Source of the DNA: Stappia sp. 28M-7
GTDB taxonomy: Bacteria; Pseudomonadota; Alphaproteobacteria; Rhizobiales; Stappiaceae
DNA: 64,000 nt
NCBI RefSeq assembly: GCF_014252955.1
Contig: NZ_JACMIA010000001.1
Coordinates: 3,866,258-3,930,257, forward strand
Direction of reading: 5' to 3'
Shown here: positions 26,454 through 34,668 of the stretch, piece after piece
Layout: each line of letters begins with the position of its first letter
Position numbering within the stretch: position 1 is the stretch's first letter
Notes under the pieces: model-generated
What the model saw: only the letters and a program-made list of their open reading frames with translations
Told to the model about the DNA's origin: nothing
The model's database searches: none
Position numbers and translations under genes: made by a program

Positions 26454-26999
26454 ATGATCCGCACGCTTCTGACGACAACCGCCCTTGCCGCCGCTCTGAC
26501 CACCGGCGCCCTCGCTCAGGACCAGAAACTGAACGACGATGCCGGCATGACCCCGGCGGCTCCCGAGATGAACGCGACCCAGCCGGCTCCGGCAGGTGAC
26601 GCCGCGACCCCGAGCATGGACGCTCCGGCGACCACCGGCGACACCGCCACCGCTCCGGCCGTCGAAGAGCGCGACATTCTCGCCGAGGTCGGCGTGACCA
26701 CCGCCGAGGAGCTGATCGGCAGCACCGTCTACAGCGCTGACGACAGCGACATCGGCGAGGTTTCCGACGTGGTCGTGTCGAGCGCCGGCAAGATCGAGGC
26801 GATGGTGATCGACGTCGGCGGCTTCCTGGGCATCGGTGCCAAGCCGGTTGCCGTGGAGCTCTCCTCGCTGGAGGTTCGCCGCGACGAGAACGGTGACCCG
26901 CGCATCTACACCACGCAGACCCAGGAGACCCTGGAGGCGATGCCGGAATACTCTGCTGACGCCGTTGACGGTGTCCGCGACGCCGCGCCGGTCGAGTAA
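26454..26999 (+). CDS. Exported PRC-barrel domain protein
   Basis: A 181-residue protein with a signal peptide (MIRTLLTTTALAAALTTGAL, cleavage after LAQ) and an Ala/Pro/Thr-rich linker (about residues 28-70). A PRC-barrel domain follows: GSTVYSADDSDIGEVSDVVV, KIEAMVIDVGGFLGIGAKPV and the C-terminal strand region. Periplasmic PRC-barrel proteins are typical of stress-induced genes in Rhizobiales, but their function is not established. AGGAGACTAAAGAC precedes the ATG. A strong terminator follows. Confidence 0.87.
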   Translation: MIRTLLTTTALAAALTTGALAQDQKLNDDAGMTPAAPEMNATQPAPAGDAATPSMDAPATTGDTATAPAVEERDILAEVGVTTAEELIGSTVYSADDSDIGEVSDVVVSSAGKIEAMVIDVGGFLGIGAKPVAVELSSLEVRRDENGDPRIYTTQTQETLEAMPEYSADAVDGVRDAAPVE

Positions 27000-27021
27000 T
27001 CGAGCGACACAGGCAGTCAAG

Positions 27022-27051
27022 GGAGGCGCCGGCGCAGTCGGCGCCTCCTTT
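27022..27051 (+). terminator. Terminator behind the PRC-barrel gene
   Basis: A perfect 10-base stem GGAGGCGCCG/CGGCGCCTCC with a 7-base loop, followed by TTTGT. It lies 22 bases after the stop codon. Confidence 0.75.
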
Positions 27052-27106
27052 GTCCGTGCCCCCGCCGCATGACGGCGGGCGCGCTTCTTCCATCAAGGAG
27101 ACTTCC

Positions 27107-27448
27107 ATGCCGACCACCGCCGACACCAAGACCGCTGCCAAGGCCGCCCGCGCCGAGGACGAAGCCGCGACCATCCAGGAGAATATCGAGCGCCTGCGCG
27201 GCGACATCTCCTCCCTCGCCAAGTCGATCTCGCGCTACGGCACCGAGAAGACCGGCGAATATACCGAGCGCGCCAGCAAGGCAGGCAAGGACATTGCCGA
27301 TGTCTCGCAGCAGACGCTCGACAGCCTGACCGAGGAGCTCAACCGCCTGGAGCGGTCGCTGACCTCGCATGTTCGCCGCAAGCCGCTGCAGTCGCTCGGC
27401 ATCGCTGCCGGCATCGGCTTCCTGATCGCCCTGCTGTCGCGGCGTTGA
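27107..27448 (+). CDS. DUF883-like (ElaB/YqjD-type) membrane-anchored protein
   Basis: A 113-residue protein: a long charged amphipathic helix (ATIQENIERLRGDISSLAKS ... LTEELNRLERSLTSHVRRKP) and a C-terminal membrane segment LGIAAGIGFLIALLSRR. This layout matches the ElaB/YqjD/DUF883 family, whose E. coli members sit in the inner membrane and bind ribosomes in stationary phase. AAGGAG is 6 bases before the ATG. The next gene, a holin-like protein, starts 5 bases after it, recalling the yqjD-yqjE pair. Confidence 0.82.
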   Translation: MPTTADTKTAAKAARAEDEAATIQENIERLRGDISSLAKSISRYGTEKTGEYTERASKAGKDIADVSQQTLDSLTEELNRLERSLTSHVRRKPLQSLGIAAGIGFLIALLSRR

Positions 27449-27453
27449 CCGCA

Positions 27454-27882
27454 ATGTTGCGTCTTGCCCCGATCCTGGCATCGATGCTGTCGGTGGACCT
27501 CGGCGCAGCCCTGCGCCGAGCCCGCCGCTCCGCCCTGTTCTGGGCCTTGGCCGGGCTGTTCGCCCTGGCCGCCTACGCAGCGGCGCTCGTCTCCGCCGGC
27601 CTGGCGCTCGCAGCGCACTATCCGCCCGCGACCGCGGCGCTGATGGTCTGCCTGTCGCAGCTGGGCCTGGCCGCACTCGCCCTTCTGGGCCTTGCGATCA
27701 GCAATGCGGTGGAGCGACGCCGCCGGAGAAAGAACGACAGCCAGCGCACCCTGGCAACGACGGCGGTGATCGCCGCCGCGCTGCCGATGCTGCAGTCGCG
27801 CAAGGGGCTGGCCTTCGCCGCCCTGGCCGGACTGGCGGTGATCCTGGCGACCCGCGGCGGCGGCGACAGCGACGCGGAGTGA
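27454..27882 (+). CDS. Holin-like (YqjE-type) inner membrane protein
   Basis: A 142-residue protein with two central membrane helices (residues about 27-53 and 57-82), a basic stretch ERRRRRKNDSQR, and a further hydrophobic C-terminal segment. Small holin-superfamily proteins of this kind often follow DUF883 genes (YqjD-YqjE-YqjK in E. coli). No clear ribosome site precedes ATG 27454, so translation is probably coupled to the preceding gene. Function unknown; a lytic role is not implied. Confidence 0.72.
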   Translation: MLRLAPILASMLSVDLGAALRRARRSALFWALAGLFALAAYAAALVSAGLALAAHYPPATAALMVCLSQLGLAALALLGLAISNAVERRRRRKNDSQRTLATTAVIAAALPMLQSRKGLAFAALAGLAVILATRGGGDSDAE

Positions 27883-27891
27883 CGCGCGGCC

Positions 27892-28431
27892 TCAGGTCGT
27901 GGAGCCGACCGGCTCGTTCCCCTCTCCCTCGGGAAGGACCATGAGCTCGCGCAGCCGCGCCCGCGCCCGGTGCACGCGGCTTTTCAGCGTGCCGGTGGCG
28001 CAGCCGCAGATCTCGGCCGCCTCCTCATAGGAAAAGCCGGAAGCGCCGACGAGGACGATCGCCTCGCGCTGGTCGCTCGGCAGGGCGTCGAGCGCAGCCC
28101 GGAATTCGTTCATGGCAAGGGAGGCGTGCTGGCTGGGCGCCACCGCGAGCTGCCCGGCGAGCTTTTCATCCTCATCCTCGACCTCTCGGGAGGACTTGCG
28201 CAGCAGGCTGTAGAAGCAGTTGCGCAGGATGCGAAACAGCCAGGCCCGCATGTTGGTGCCGGCAATGAAACTCTGCCTCGCCTTCCAGGCATTGAGGATC
28301 GCGTCCTGGACAAGATCGTCGGCAAGATCGGCGCGCCCGCAGAGCGAGACGGCAAAGGCTCGCAGGGCCGGAAGCTGTGCCAACATCTCGCGCTTGAAAT
28401 CCGCCGAGGAGAGCGCCGGCCCAGTCGTCAT
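27892..28431 (-). CDS. ecfG: EcfG-family general stress sigma factor (copy 2)
   Basis: A 179-residue ECF sigma factor. It has RADLADDLVQDAILNAWKAR and NMRAWLFRILRNCFYSLLRK in region 2, and LPSDQREAIVLVGASGFSYE plus EEAAEICGCATGTLKSRVHR in region 4. It is very similar to the copy at 23 kb but differs in the linker (SSREVEDEDEKLAGQLAVAP) and C-terminus. Location next to nepR2 and divergent from phyR is the classical EcfG locus, so this is probably the primary copy. Its start overlaps the nepR2 stop by four bases. Confidence 0.93.
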   Translation of the reverse strand: MTTGPALSSADFKREMLAQLPALRAFAVSLCGRADLADDLVQDAILNAWKARQSFIAGTNMRAWLFRILRNCFYSLLRKSSREVEDEDEKLAGQLAVAPSQHASLAMNEFRAALDALPSDQREAIVLVGASGFSYEEAAEICGCATGTLKSRVHRARARLRELMVLPEGEGNEPVGSTT

Positions 28432-28610
28432 TTGTCGTTTTTCTCCGAGGCCGCCTTTTCTGCCTCGTCGAGCTGCGCCAGAAGATCGAGGAACCGCCCC
28501 GGCGTGCCCTCGTCCTGCACGGTGTCGTAAAGCTCACGCAGCCGCTGCGTGATATATTCCTGACTTGCAGCAGCAGCGCCCCCCGCTCCCGTCTTTTTTG
28601 TTCCGTTCAT
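28428..28610 (-). CDS. nepR: NepR-family anti-sigma factor (copy 2)
   Basis: A 60-residue protein with the core YITQRLRELYDTVQDEGTPG followed by RFLDLLAQLDEAE. The Gly-Thr-Pro replaces the more usual acidic-Pro-(Ile/Val)-Pro turn. It should hold EcfG2, and perhaps EcfG1, until PhyR-P releases it. Coupled to ecfG2 by ATGA. No consensus GGAAC/CGTT promoter is visible on its own strand in the spacer to phyR. Confidence 0.9.
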   Translation of the reverse strand: MNGTKKTGAGGAAAASQEYITQRLRELYDTVQDEGTPGRFLDLLAQLDEAEKAASEKNDK

Positions 28611-28677
28611 TCCACAGCACCCGGTTTGTCCGTTTCGCCCACTATAGCTGGCAATGAAAAAAAATGGTGCGAGGGAG

Positions 28678-28702
28678 GGAACTTTTCTCCCCGGCCCACG
28701 TT
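28678..28702 (+). promoter_or_regulatory. EcfG-type promoter of phyR, GGAAC-N16-CGTT
   Basis: Exact consensus 45 bases before the phyR start, implying positive feedback on the response regulator. Confidence 0.8.
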
Positions 28703-28746
28703 AGAGTGAGTGTTGAGCGCCCGGACGGGCAGACAGGGAGTTCCAC

Positions 28747-29541
28747 ATGCCACTTTCGAACCGCATCGCGCCCCATCTCCCCTACTTGCGTCGATACGCA
28801 AGAGCGGTGACCGGGTCGCAGCAGTCAGGCGACGCCTATGTCGCCACCACGCTGGAGACGCTGATCGCGGATGTCTCCTCGTTCCCCGAGACCGGCAGTG
28901 ATCGCGTATCCCTGTACAAGGTTTTCGCGGCCGTCTTCGGATCCGTCCAGATGGACATTCCGGCCCTCGATTCGCCCTTCGCCTGGGAACGCCGGGCCAC
29001 GGCGAATCTCGCCATGCTTCCCTCCCCCGAGCGGCAGGCGTTTCTGCTGACCTCCGTGGAAGGCTTCACGCCCGAGGAAACGGGCAAGATCCTCGACGCG
29101 ACGGTCGAAGAGGTCGAGGCGCTTCTGTCGGATGCGGCCCGCAACATCTCCCAGCAGATCGCGACGGACATCCTCATCATCGAGGACGAGCCGCTGATCG
29201 CCATGGATATCGAGCATATCGTGACGGAGCTGGGTCACCGGGTCTGCGGCGTTGCCCGCACCCACAAGGAAGCGGTCGAGCTGTTCACGCGCAAGAAGCC
29301 GCGGATGATTCTCGCCGACATCCAGCTGGCCGACGGCAGCTCGGGCATCGACGCGGTGAACGACATCCTGAAGAGCGAGCCGATGCCGGCCATCTTCATC
29401 ACCGCCTTCCCCGAGCGTCTGCTGACGGGCGAGCGCCCCGAGCCGGCCTTCCTGATCACCAAGCCGTTCAATCCCGACATGGTGCGGGCCCTGATCAGCC
29501 AGGCGCTGTTCTTCGACCAGACGGTCGAAGCCGCAGCCTGA
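28747..29541 (+). CDS. phyR: PhyR general stress response regulator
   Basis: A 264-residue protein with the PhyR architecture: an N-terminal sigma-factor-like domain (about residues 1-130, including LPSPERQAFLLTSVEGFTPE in the region-4-like part) and a C-terminal receiver domain with DILIIEDEP and the phosphoacceptor Asp191 in ILADIQLADGSSG. Lys and Thr switch residues are in FITAFPERL and LITKPFNPD. After phosphorylation, the sigma-like part captures NepR and frees EcfG. Divergent from nepR2-ecfG2 and preceded by an exact EcfG-type promoter. Two HWE/HisKA_2 sensors lie within 5 kb. Confidence 0.97.
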   Translation: MPLSNRIAPHLPYLRRYARAVTGSQQSGDAYVATTLETLIADVSSFPETGSDRVSLYKVFAAVFGSVQMDIPALDSPFAWERRATANLAMLPSPERQAFLLTSVEGFTPEETGKILDATVEEVEALLSDAARNISQQIATDILIIEDEPLIAMDIEHIVTELGHRVCGVARTHKEAVELFTRKKPRMILADIQLADGSSGIDAVNDILKSEPMPAIFITAFPERLLTGERPEPAFLITKPFNPDMVRALISQALFFDQTVEAAA

Positions 29542-29565
29542 TTGGTGTTACCCGTCCAAATCCGG

Positions 29566-29594
29566 CCCCGCGCCACCTCATCGGTGGCGCGGGG
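29566..29594. terminator. Bidirectional hairpin between phyR and csbD-like gene
   Basis: A perfect 12-base stem (29566-29577 with 29583-29594) and 5-base loop centred between two convergent genes, about 24 bases from each stop. CATTTC follows on the plus side. Confidence 0.7.
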
Positions 29595-29618
29595 CATTTC
29601 ATGCAAAGCGCCGGAAGC

Positions 29619-29816
29619 TTACGAACGGCTCAGCCAGTCGTCGACCTCGCGCTGGGCCTTCTCCTCGGCCATGCCGTATCGCTCCTGGATCTTGCCGACC
29701 AGCTGCTTGCGATTGCCGGCAATCACGTCCACGTCGTCGCCGGTGAGGTGTCCCCAGCGCTCCTGGACCTTGCCCTTGAATTGTTCCCAGTTGCCTTCGA
29801 TCTGGTTCCAGTTCAT
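29619..29816 (-). CDS. CsbD-family stress protein
   Basis: A 65-residue hydrophilic protein with the CsbD signature MNWNQIEGNWEQFKGKVQER and DDVDVIAGNRKQLVGKIQER, ending EREVDDW-like (QREVDDWLSRS). CsbD proteins are controlled by general stress sigma factors in many bacteria; biochemical role unknown. AAGGAGAG is 5-8 bases before ATG 29816. An EcfG-like promoter lies about 46 bases upstream on the same strand. Confidence 0.93.
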   Translation of the reverse strand: MNWNQIEGNWEQFKGKVQERWGHLTGDDVDVIAGNRKQLVGKIQERYGMAEEKAQREVDDWLSRS

Positions 29817-29861
29817 GAAACTCTCCTTGTAGTTCGATGCGAGCCAACCTCGCATCAAATC

Positions 29862-29886
29862 AACCCTTGGTCGGGCGAAAGGTTCC
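29862..29886 (-). promoter_or_regulatory. EcfG-like promoter of csbD-type gene, GGAAC-N16-GGTT
   Basis: On the minus strand, GGAAC (29886-29882), 16 bases, then GGTT (29865-29862). Same variant -10 as the PRC-barrel promoter. Confidence 0.62.
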
Positions 29887-29987
29887 CGACCGGGCCTGAA
29901 GACGTGCCGTTCCCGCAGGGGCCGTAGTGGGGCGGAGCGCAGGCGAGGCTGCGCAAGCGAGGGATTTCGGCACTATGGAAAAATGAC

Positions 29988-31595
29988 GTGATCCGGCTTC
30001 TGCCTGCGAGCATTCTGATAATCGTCGCCCTGGCCGGCGCAGGGATGACAATGGTCGTCTACCGGGCCGAAAACGCCGCCGACCGGATCCGTTTCGAAAC
30101 CATCGCGCATGCCGCCGCAGACCGCGTCGTCAACCGCACCCGCCAGCACATCGCCCTGCTCGTTTCCACCCACGCCTTCTTCGTCGCCCACGAGAGCGAA
30201 GTCTCGCGCGATGCCTTCGCGCGCTTCACCGCCTCGCTGAGCCTGGAGAAGGATTACGAGGGCATCCGCGGCATCGGCTATGCCCGGCTGATCCGCACCG
30301 GCGAAGAGGCCGAGGCCGAGCGCGACATCGCCGCCGCCTATGGCATCGAGCGCAGGATCTGGCCGGAGACGACGCTGGACCGTCGCACCCCCATCGTGAT
30401 GCTGGAGCCGCCGGACGAGATGAACCGGGCCGCTCTCGGCCTGGACATGTTCGCCGAGCAGCACCGGCGCGAGGCGATGCTGGCGGCGCTGGAAAGCGGT
30501 GCCCCGCGCGCCAGCGCGCCTGTCGAGCTGGCCCAGGAGATCACCGAGGACAAGCAGGCCGGCTTCCTCGTCTACATCCCCTTCCGCCCGCGCGCGGACG
30601 GGCCGGCCGCCGGCTTCGTCTATGCCCCCTTCCGTGCCGGAGACCTTCATGCCGCCGCCCTCGGCGGCCCGGACCGCCTGCCGCTGACCTTCCAGACCCT
30701 GGACACGACGGGCGAGGAGGCAGTGCCACTGTACCGCTCGCAAGGCTATGGCGAGAGCGAGGCCTACAAGAACCTGAAGACCCAGAGCGTGGTGGACGTG
30801 GCCGGGCGCCAGTGGACCTTCAATGTCCATGCAACGCCGGAGTTCCGGAGCCGGGTCCAGCATCTCTATTCCATGGTGACGGGCGCAATCTCGCTACTGC
30901 TGGCGCTCGCGCTGGCCATGTCGACGCGCTTCCAGATCAAGTCCGTGCAGGCGGCGCGCGCGCTGCAGGCCGCCTCGCACAAAGCGGTCCAGGAAAAGGA
31001 CCTGATGCTTCAGGAGATGAAGCACCGGATCAAGAACTCCATCGCAAGGGTGCTGGCCATCGCCCGCCAGACCGCCGCGGTCTCCGAGACCATCGACGAT
31101 TTCTCCCAGTCCTTCTCCGCCCGCCTGTCCGCGATGGCGAACGCCCAGGACATGCTGACCCGCTCGCACTGGCGCCAGGCGGACCTGCGCGAGCTGCTGG
31201 CCACCGAGCTGAAGCAGGTCCTGGGATCCGACTTCGACGAGCGGATCGACGGGCCGAAGGTGCTGCTCGACGAACGCACCACCCAGGCGCTTGGCCTGAC
31301 CTTCCACGAACTGGCCACCAACGCCCTGAAATACGGCGGCATCTCCTCCGGCGAAGGCGACCTGCGCATCTCCTGGACGGTGACCGGCCGGCGCAAGCAC
31401 CGGGAGCTGCGGCTTGACTGGGTGGAAACCTCGTCGGTCCCGATCGAAACCGCCGGTGGGTTCAGCACCGGCTCCGGCTTCGGCACACGCCTGATCGACG
31501 CCAATATCCGCGGCGAACTGGGCGGCCAGCTGGAGCGCGAGCTGCGGCCCGAAGGGATGAGCGTGCGCATGGTGATCCCGCTGCACGACGCCTGA
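29988..31595 (+). CDS. CHASE-domain HWE-family sensor histidine kinase
   Basis: A 535-residue membrane kinase. N-terminal helix LLPASILIIVALAGAGMTMV, then a CHASE-type extracytoplasmic domain (about residues 70-260; YEGIRGIGYARLIR, PIVMLEPPDEMNRAALGLDM), a second helix at about residues 297-315, and an HWE kinase core. The phosphoacceptor is His in EMKHRIKNSIARV, the N box is HELATNALKYGG, the HWE-specific WVE segment is LDWVETSSVPI, and G2 is GFGTRLI. All catalytic residues are intact. GTG 29988 is the first suitable start; frames from nearby ATGs stop at once. Lying next to phyR, it is the best candidate PhyR kinase here. Confidence 0.9.
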   Translation: MIRLLPASILIIVALAGAGMTMVVYRAENAADRIRFETIAHAAADRVVNRTRQHIALLVSTHAFFVAHESEVSRDAFARFTASLSLEKDYEGIRGIGYARLIRTGEEAEAERDIAAAYGIERRIWPETTLDRRTPIVMLEPPDEMNRAALGLDMFAEQHRREAMLAALESGAPRASAPVELAQEITEDKQAGFLVYIPFRPRADGPAAGFVYAPFRAGDLHAAALGGPDRLPLTFQTLDTTGEEAVPLYRSQGYGESEAYKNLKTQSVVDVAGRQWTFNVHATPEFRSRVQHLYSMVTGAISLLLALALAMSTRFQIKSVQAARALQAASHKAVQEKDLMLQEMKHRIKNSIARVLAIARQTAAVSETIDDFSQSFSARLSAMANAQDMLTRSHWRQADLRELLATELKQVLGSDFDERIDGPKVLLDERTTQALGLTFHELATNALKYGGISSGEGDLRISWTVTGRRKHRELRLDWVETSSVPIETAGGFSTGSGFGTRLIDANIRGELGGQLERELRPEGMSVRMVIPLHDA

Positions 31596-31623
31596 ACAGG
31601 GCCCTCCACACCCCGCCTTTCCG

Positions 31624-31648
31624 GGAACCTTTTGCCGGCTGCCGCGTT
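31624..31648 (+). promoter_or_regulatory. EcfG-type promoter, GGAAC-N16-CGTT
   Basis: Exact consensus, 101 bases before the AI-2E-family permease start and just behind the kinase gene. Confidence 0.75.
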
Positions 31649-31748
31649 GATACAGGCAAGCCGTTTGCCGCCGTTATCGGGACAGCGCGAACGGCCGGAC
31701 CGACGCATCGCGGGCAAGCCCGGCGGGGCGGTCCGGAAACCCCGGGGG

Positions 31749-32900
31749 ATGGAGACGCTCTTGTCCGCGACGGATTGGGAAACGGTGCTGGCCAACGCGG
31801 CGCGCCTGTCGGTAATCGTGATCGGTCTGCTCGTGGCTATTACCGCCATCGACTACGCCCAGATGATCCTCGCCCCGATCTTCCTTGCCGTGGTCATCGG
31901 GCTGATGTTCGGCCCGCTCTCCGACACGATCGAGCAGTTCGGCATTCCCACCTGGATCTCGGCGCTCGGCGTCGTCGCAGCCTTTCTCACCCTCATCGCC
32001 ATCACCGGGACGGCCTTCGCGGTGCCGCTGTCGGACTGGATGGACAAGCTTCCGGACATCTGGGAGAAGCTGCAGTCGCAGCTGACCAGCTGGCAGGGCG
32101 TCATCGCCTCCTTCGGCGGCATACAGGAGGAGCTGCGGTCCGCGCTCGGCCAGACGACCGGCATGAAGGTGGAGGTGGACGACACATCGGCGGTGGAGAG
32201 CGTCGCCTATTTCGCCCCGGCGCTGATGGCGCAGATCGTGCTCTTCCTGGCCAGCATGTATTTCTTCATCGCCACGCGGAAGCAGTTCCGCGAAGCGGTG
32301 CTCGCCTTCTGCCCGACCTCGGCCCTGCGCGCCAGCGCAAGGCGCATCTTCGAGGACATCGAGACCCGGGTGTCGCGCTATCTGCTGTCGATCACCGCGG
32401 TCAACATCATCCTCGGCCTCGCCGTGTCGCTGGCCCTGTGGGTGCTGGGCGTGCCCTCGCCGATGCTGTGGGGCCTGCTCGCCGGCGTGCTCAACTACGT
32501 GATCTATATCGGCCCGGCGGTCATGGCCCTGCTGCTGACCGGCGTCGGCCTGGCCACGTCGGACACGACCTTCGGCATCCTCGCCCCGCCGCTGGTCTAT
32601 CTGTCCCTCAACCTGCTGGAGGCGCAGTTCCTGACCCCGGCAGTGCTGGGCCGCACGATGACGCTCAACCCCTTCGTGGTGCTGCTGGCCATCGCCCTGT
32701 GGATCTGGCTGTGGGGACCGGTGGGCGGCTTCATCGCCGTCCCCTGCCTGCTGATCCTCGACACGGTGCTGACCAACATGCTGCCGCTGAACGAGGTGAC
32801 CGACGCAGCGCAAAGCGAAGCCTCGCCCATCGGCGTGGCCGTACCGCCGCCGAGCGCCGGCCCGTCTCAGGCGCCGGCCGCCCCCTCCGGCAGCGCATAG
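31749..32900 (+). CDS. AI-2E family (PerM/YhhT-type) transporter
   Basis: A 383-residue membrane protein with about eight segments and the PerM/AI-2E exporter pattern: an N-terminal pair of helices, a soluble middle domain (DWMDKLPDIWEKLQSQLTSW), and the conserved C-terminal half (LWGLLAGVLNYVIYIGPAVM, LNLLEAQFLTPAVLGRTMTL, PVGGFIAVPCLLILD). A Pro/Ala-rich cytoplasmic tail ends it. Substrates of this family vary (signals, Na+/H+ exchange). An exact EcfG-type promoter precedes it, suggesting stress control. Its 3' end overlaps the convergent siderophore ATPase gene by 34 bases. Confidence 0.88.
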   Translation: METLLSATDWETVLANAARLSVIVIGLLVAITAIDYAQMILAPIFLAVVIGLMFGPLSDTIEQFGIPTWISALGVVAAFLTLIAITGTAFAVPLSDWMDKLPDIWEKLQSQLTSWQGVIASFGGIQEELRSALGQTTGMKVEVDDTSAVESVAYFAPALMAQIVLFLASMYFFIATRKQFREAVLAFCPTSALRASARRIFEDIETRVSRYLLSITAVNIILGLAVSLALWVLGVPSPMLWGLLAGVLNYVIYIGPAVMALLLTGVGLATSDTTFGILAPPLVYLSLNLLEAQFLTPAVLGRTMTLNPFVVLLAIALWIWLWGPVGGFIAVPCLLILDTVLTNMLPLNEVTDAAQSEASPIGVAVPPPSAGPSQAPAAPSGSA

Positions 32901-33646
32901 GTGGTCACGAACTGGCCCTCCAGCCGGTGCGCCGCGATGGGAATGTCGTAGATCGCCGTCAGGTTGGCGCCGGTCATGACCTCCTCGGCGCTGCCGTGGC
33001 ACAGGACCCGCCCCTGTTTCATGCCGATGACGCGGTCGGAGAAATTGCCCGCGATGTTGATGTCGTGCAGCACGACCACCACCGCCTTGCCGAAGCGCCG
33101 CGAGGCATCGCGCAACAGGTGCATCATCGACACCGCATGGCGGATGTCGAGGCTGGCGAGCGGCTCGTCGAACAGCATGTAGTCCGTGTCCTGCGCCAGC
33201 ACCATGGCGACATAGGCGCGCTGGCGCTGGCCGCCGGACAGCTCGTCCAGGAAGCGGCCCGCAATCGGCTCCAGCCCGAGATAGGAGAGCGCCCGGCCGA
33301 TCATCGCATGGTCCGCCTCCCCCAGCCTCCCGCGCGAATGCGGATAGCGGCCGAAGGCGACCAGATCGCGCACGGTGAGCCGGGCGGCGATGCTGTTGTC
33401 CTGCTTCAGGACCGACAGGCGGCGCGACAGCTCCTCCCCAGGCGTGGCGGCGACATCCAGCCCGTCGACGGTGACCGTGCCGCGATCGGCAGCAAGCAGC
33501 CGCGCGATCAGGCCGAGCAGCGTCGACTTGCCCGCCCCGTTCGGCCCGATGATGCCGGTGAGCCCGCCGCGCGGGATGGTCAGGCTGACGCCGTCGACGA
33601 CGACATGCCCGTCATAGGCCTTGGTCAGTCCCTCGATCTCGATCAA
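32867..33646 (-). CDS. Iron-siderophore ABC transporter ATP-binding protein
   Basis: A 259-residue ATPase with Walker A GPNGAGKST, signature ELSGGQRQRAYVAMVLAQD, Walker B YMLFDEPLASLD and switch His VLHDINIA. The DNSIAARLTVRDLVAFGRYP segment after Walker A is typical of FepC/FecE/YclP-type importers. No ATG is available; a TTG at 33646 overlapping the permease stop (TTGA) is the likely start and indicates translational coupling. Terminal gene of the siderophore operon. Confidence 0.88.
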   Translation of the reverse strand: MIEIEGLTKAYDGHVVVDGVSLTIPRGGLTGIIGPNGAGKSTLLGLIARLLAADRGTVTVDGLDVAATPGEELSRRLSVLKQDNSIAARLTVRDLVAFGRYPHSRGRLGEADHAMIGRALSYLGLEPIAGRFLDELSGGQRQRAYVAMVLAQDTDYMLFDEPLASLDIRHAVSMMHLLRDASRRFGKAVVVVLHDINIAGNFSDRVIGMKQGRVLCHGSAEEVMTGANLTAIYDIPIAAHRLEGQFVTTYALPEGAAGA

Positions 33647-34668
33647 CGCGCCATTCCCCTCAGCAGCATGACGATGAACAGGATGCCGCCGATGAACTCG
33701 GTGACGATGCCGACCGCCGAGCCGAAGCCCAGCAGCTGTTCCAGCACCAGCTGGCCGCCGGCCAGCAGCAGGATGCCGATGAGCGCCGCCCCGGCCAGCA
33801 CATGCGCATGGCGGAAGCCCGGCACCAGGAGATAGGCAACATTGGCGACCAGCAGGCCGAAGAAGCTGACCGGCTCGAAGCCGTTGAGCGGGCCGACAAG
33901 GGCGGTGGCGACGCAGACCTGCAGCGAGACGAGGATCAGGATCAGCGAGACGGTGCGCCGGTAGTCGATGCCCAGATTGATCGCCTGGTCGCGGCCGAGC
34001 AGCAGCACGTCGAGCCGGCCGCGCAGGCGCCACAGCACCACCGACACGGCGACAATCACCAGCGTGGCGATACCCAGAAGGTCCGGCGCGACGCCGTTGA
34101 AGCTGGCGAAGAGGCGGTCCTGCAGCACGACGAATTCGTTCGGATCGATGATCCGCTGCAACAGCACCATGGTGCCGCGGAACAGCAGGCCGAAGACGAC
34201 GCCGACCAGCAGCAGCACCTGCAGGCCCCGCCGCGCGCCGAGGAACAGCCAGCGATAGAGCACCAGCGAGAACGCGAGCATCGCCGCCGTTTCCACCACG
34301 AAGAGCAGCCGGGTGTCGACGCTGGCGAGCCGCGCGGAGCCGAGGAAGAAGACGAAGCACGTCTGCAGCAGCGCATAGAGCGCGTCGAACCCCATGATCG
34401 ACGGGGTGAGGATGCGGTTGCCGGCAATCGTCTGGAAGATCACCGTCGAGATGGCGATGGCGCTCGCCACCACGCAGATCGCCAGCAGCTTGCGCCCGCG
34501 AAAGGCGAGCGCGAACTCCCAGTTGCCCTTGACCCCGACGGTCATGAAGGCAACCGCGACGACGAGAACCGCCAGCGCCAGCAGGGACAGGACCACGGCG
34601 GGCCGGCGCAAGCTGTCCTTGAGGCCACGGCCGGAGGGCGCGGCCGGGAGAGCGCGATCATGCGGCAC
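33643..34668 (-). CDS. FecCD-family siderophore permease (FatC/YclO-type)
   Basis: A 341-residue permease with nine to ten membrane segments. Family motifs are FQTIAGNRILTPSIMGFDAL, LVGPLNGFEPVSFFGLLVAN (about residues 240-260) and the C-terminal FIGGILFIVMLLRG. It most resembles the petrobactin-type FatC/YclO branch because of the ...TPSIMGFDALY region. GTG 34668 is taken as start; it overlaps the preceding permease by 11 bases and no ATG fits. Confidence 0.87.
   Translation of the reverse strand: MPHDRALPAAPSGRGLKDSLRRPAVVLSLLALAVLVVAVAFMTVGVKGNWEFALAFRGRKLLAICVVASAIAISTVIFQTIAGNRILTPSIMGFDALYALLQTCFVFFLGSARLASVDTRLLFVVETAAMLAFSLVLYRWLFLGARRGLQVLLLVGVVFGLLFRGTMVLLQRIIDPNEFVVLQDRLFASFNGVAPDLLGIATLVIVAVSVVLWRLRGRLDVLLLGRDQAINLGIDYRRTVSLILILVSLQVCVATALVGPLNGFEPVSFFGLLVANVAYLLVPGFRHAHVLAGAALIGILLLAGGQLVLEQLLGFGSAVGIVTEFIGGILFIVMLLRGMAR

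Noticed and set aside
27454-27882. Phage holin indicating a prophage
   Set aside because: Follows a DUF883 gene as in chromosomal yqjD-yqjE pairs; no other phage genes are nearby.
28611-28746. EcfG promoter for nepR2-ecfG2 on the minus strand
   Set aside because: GGAAC on the minus strand at 28744-28740 has no CGTT or GTT at 16-17 bases; it is also too far from the gene.
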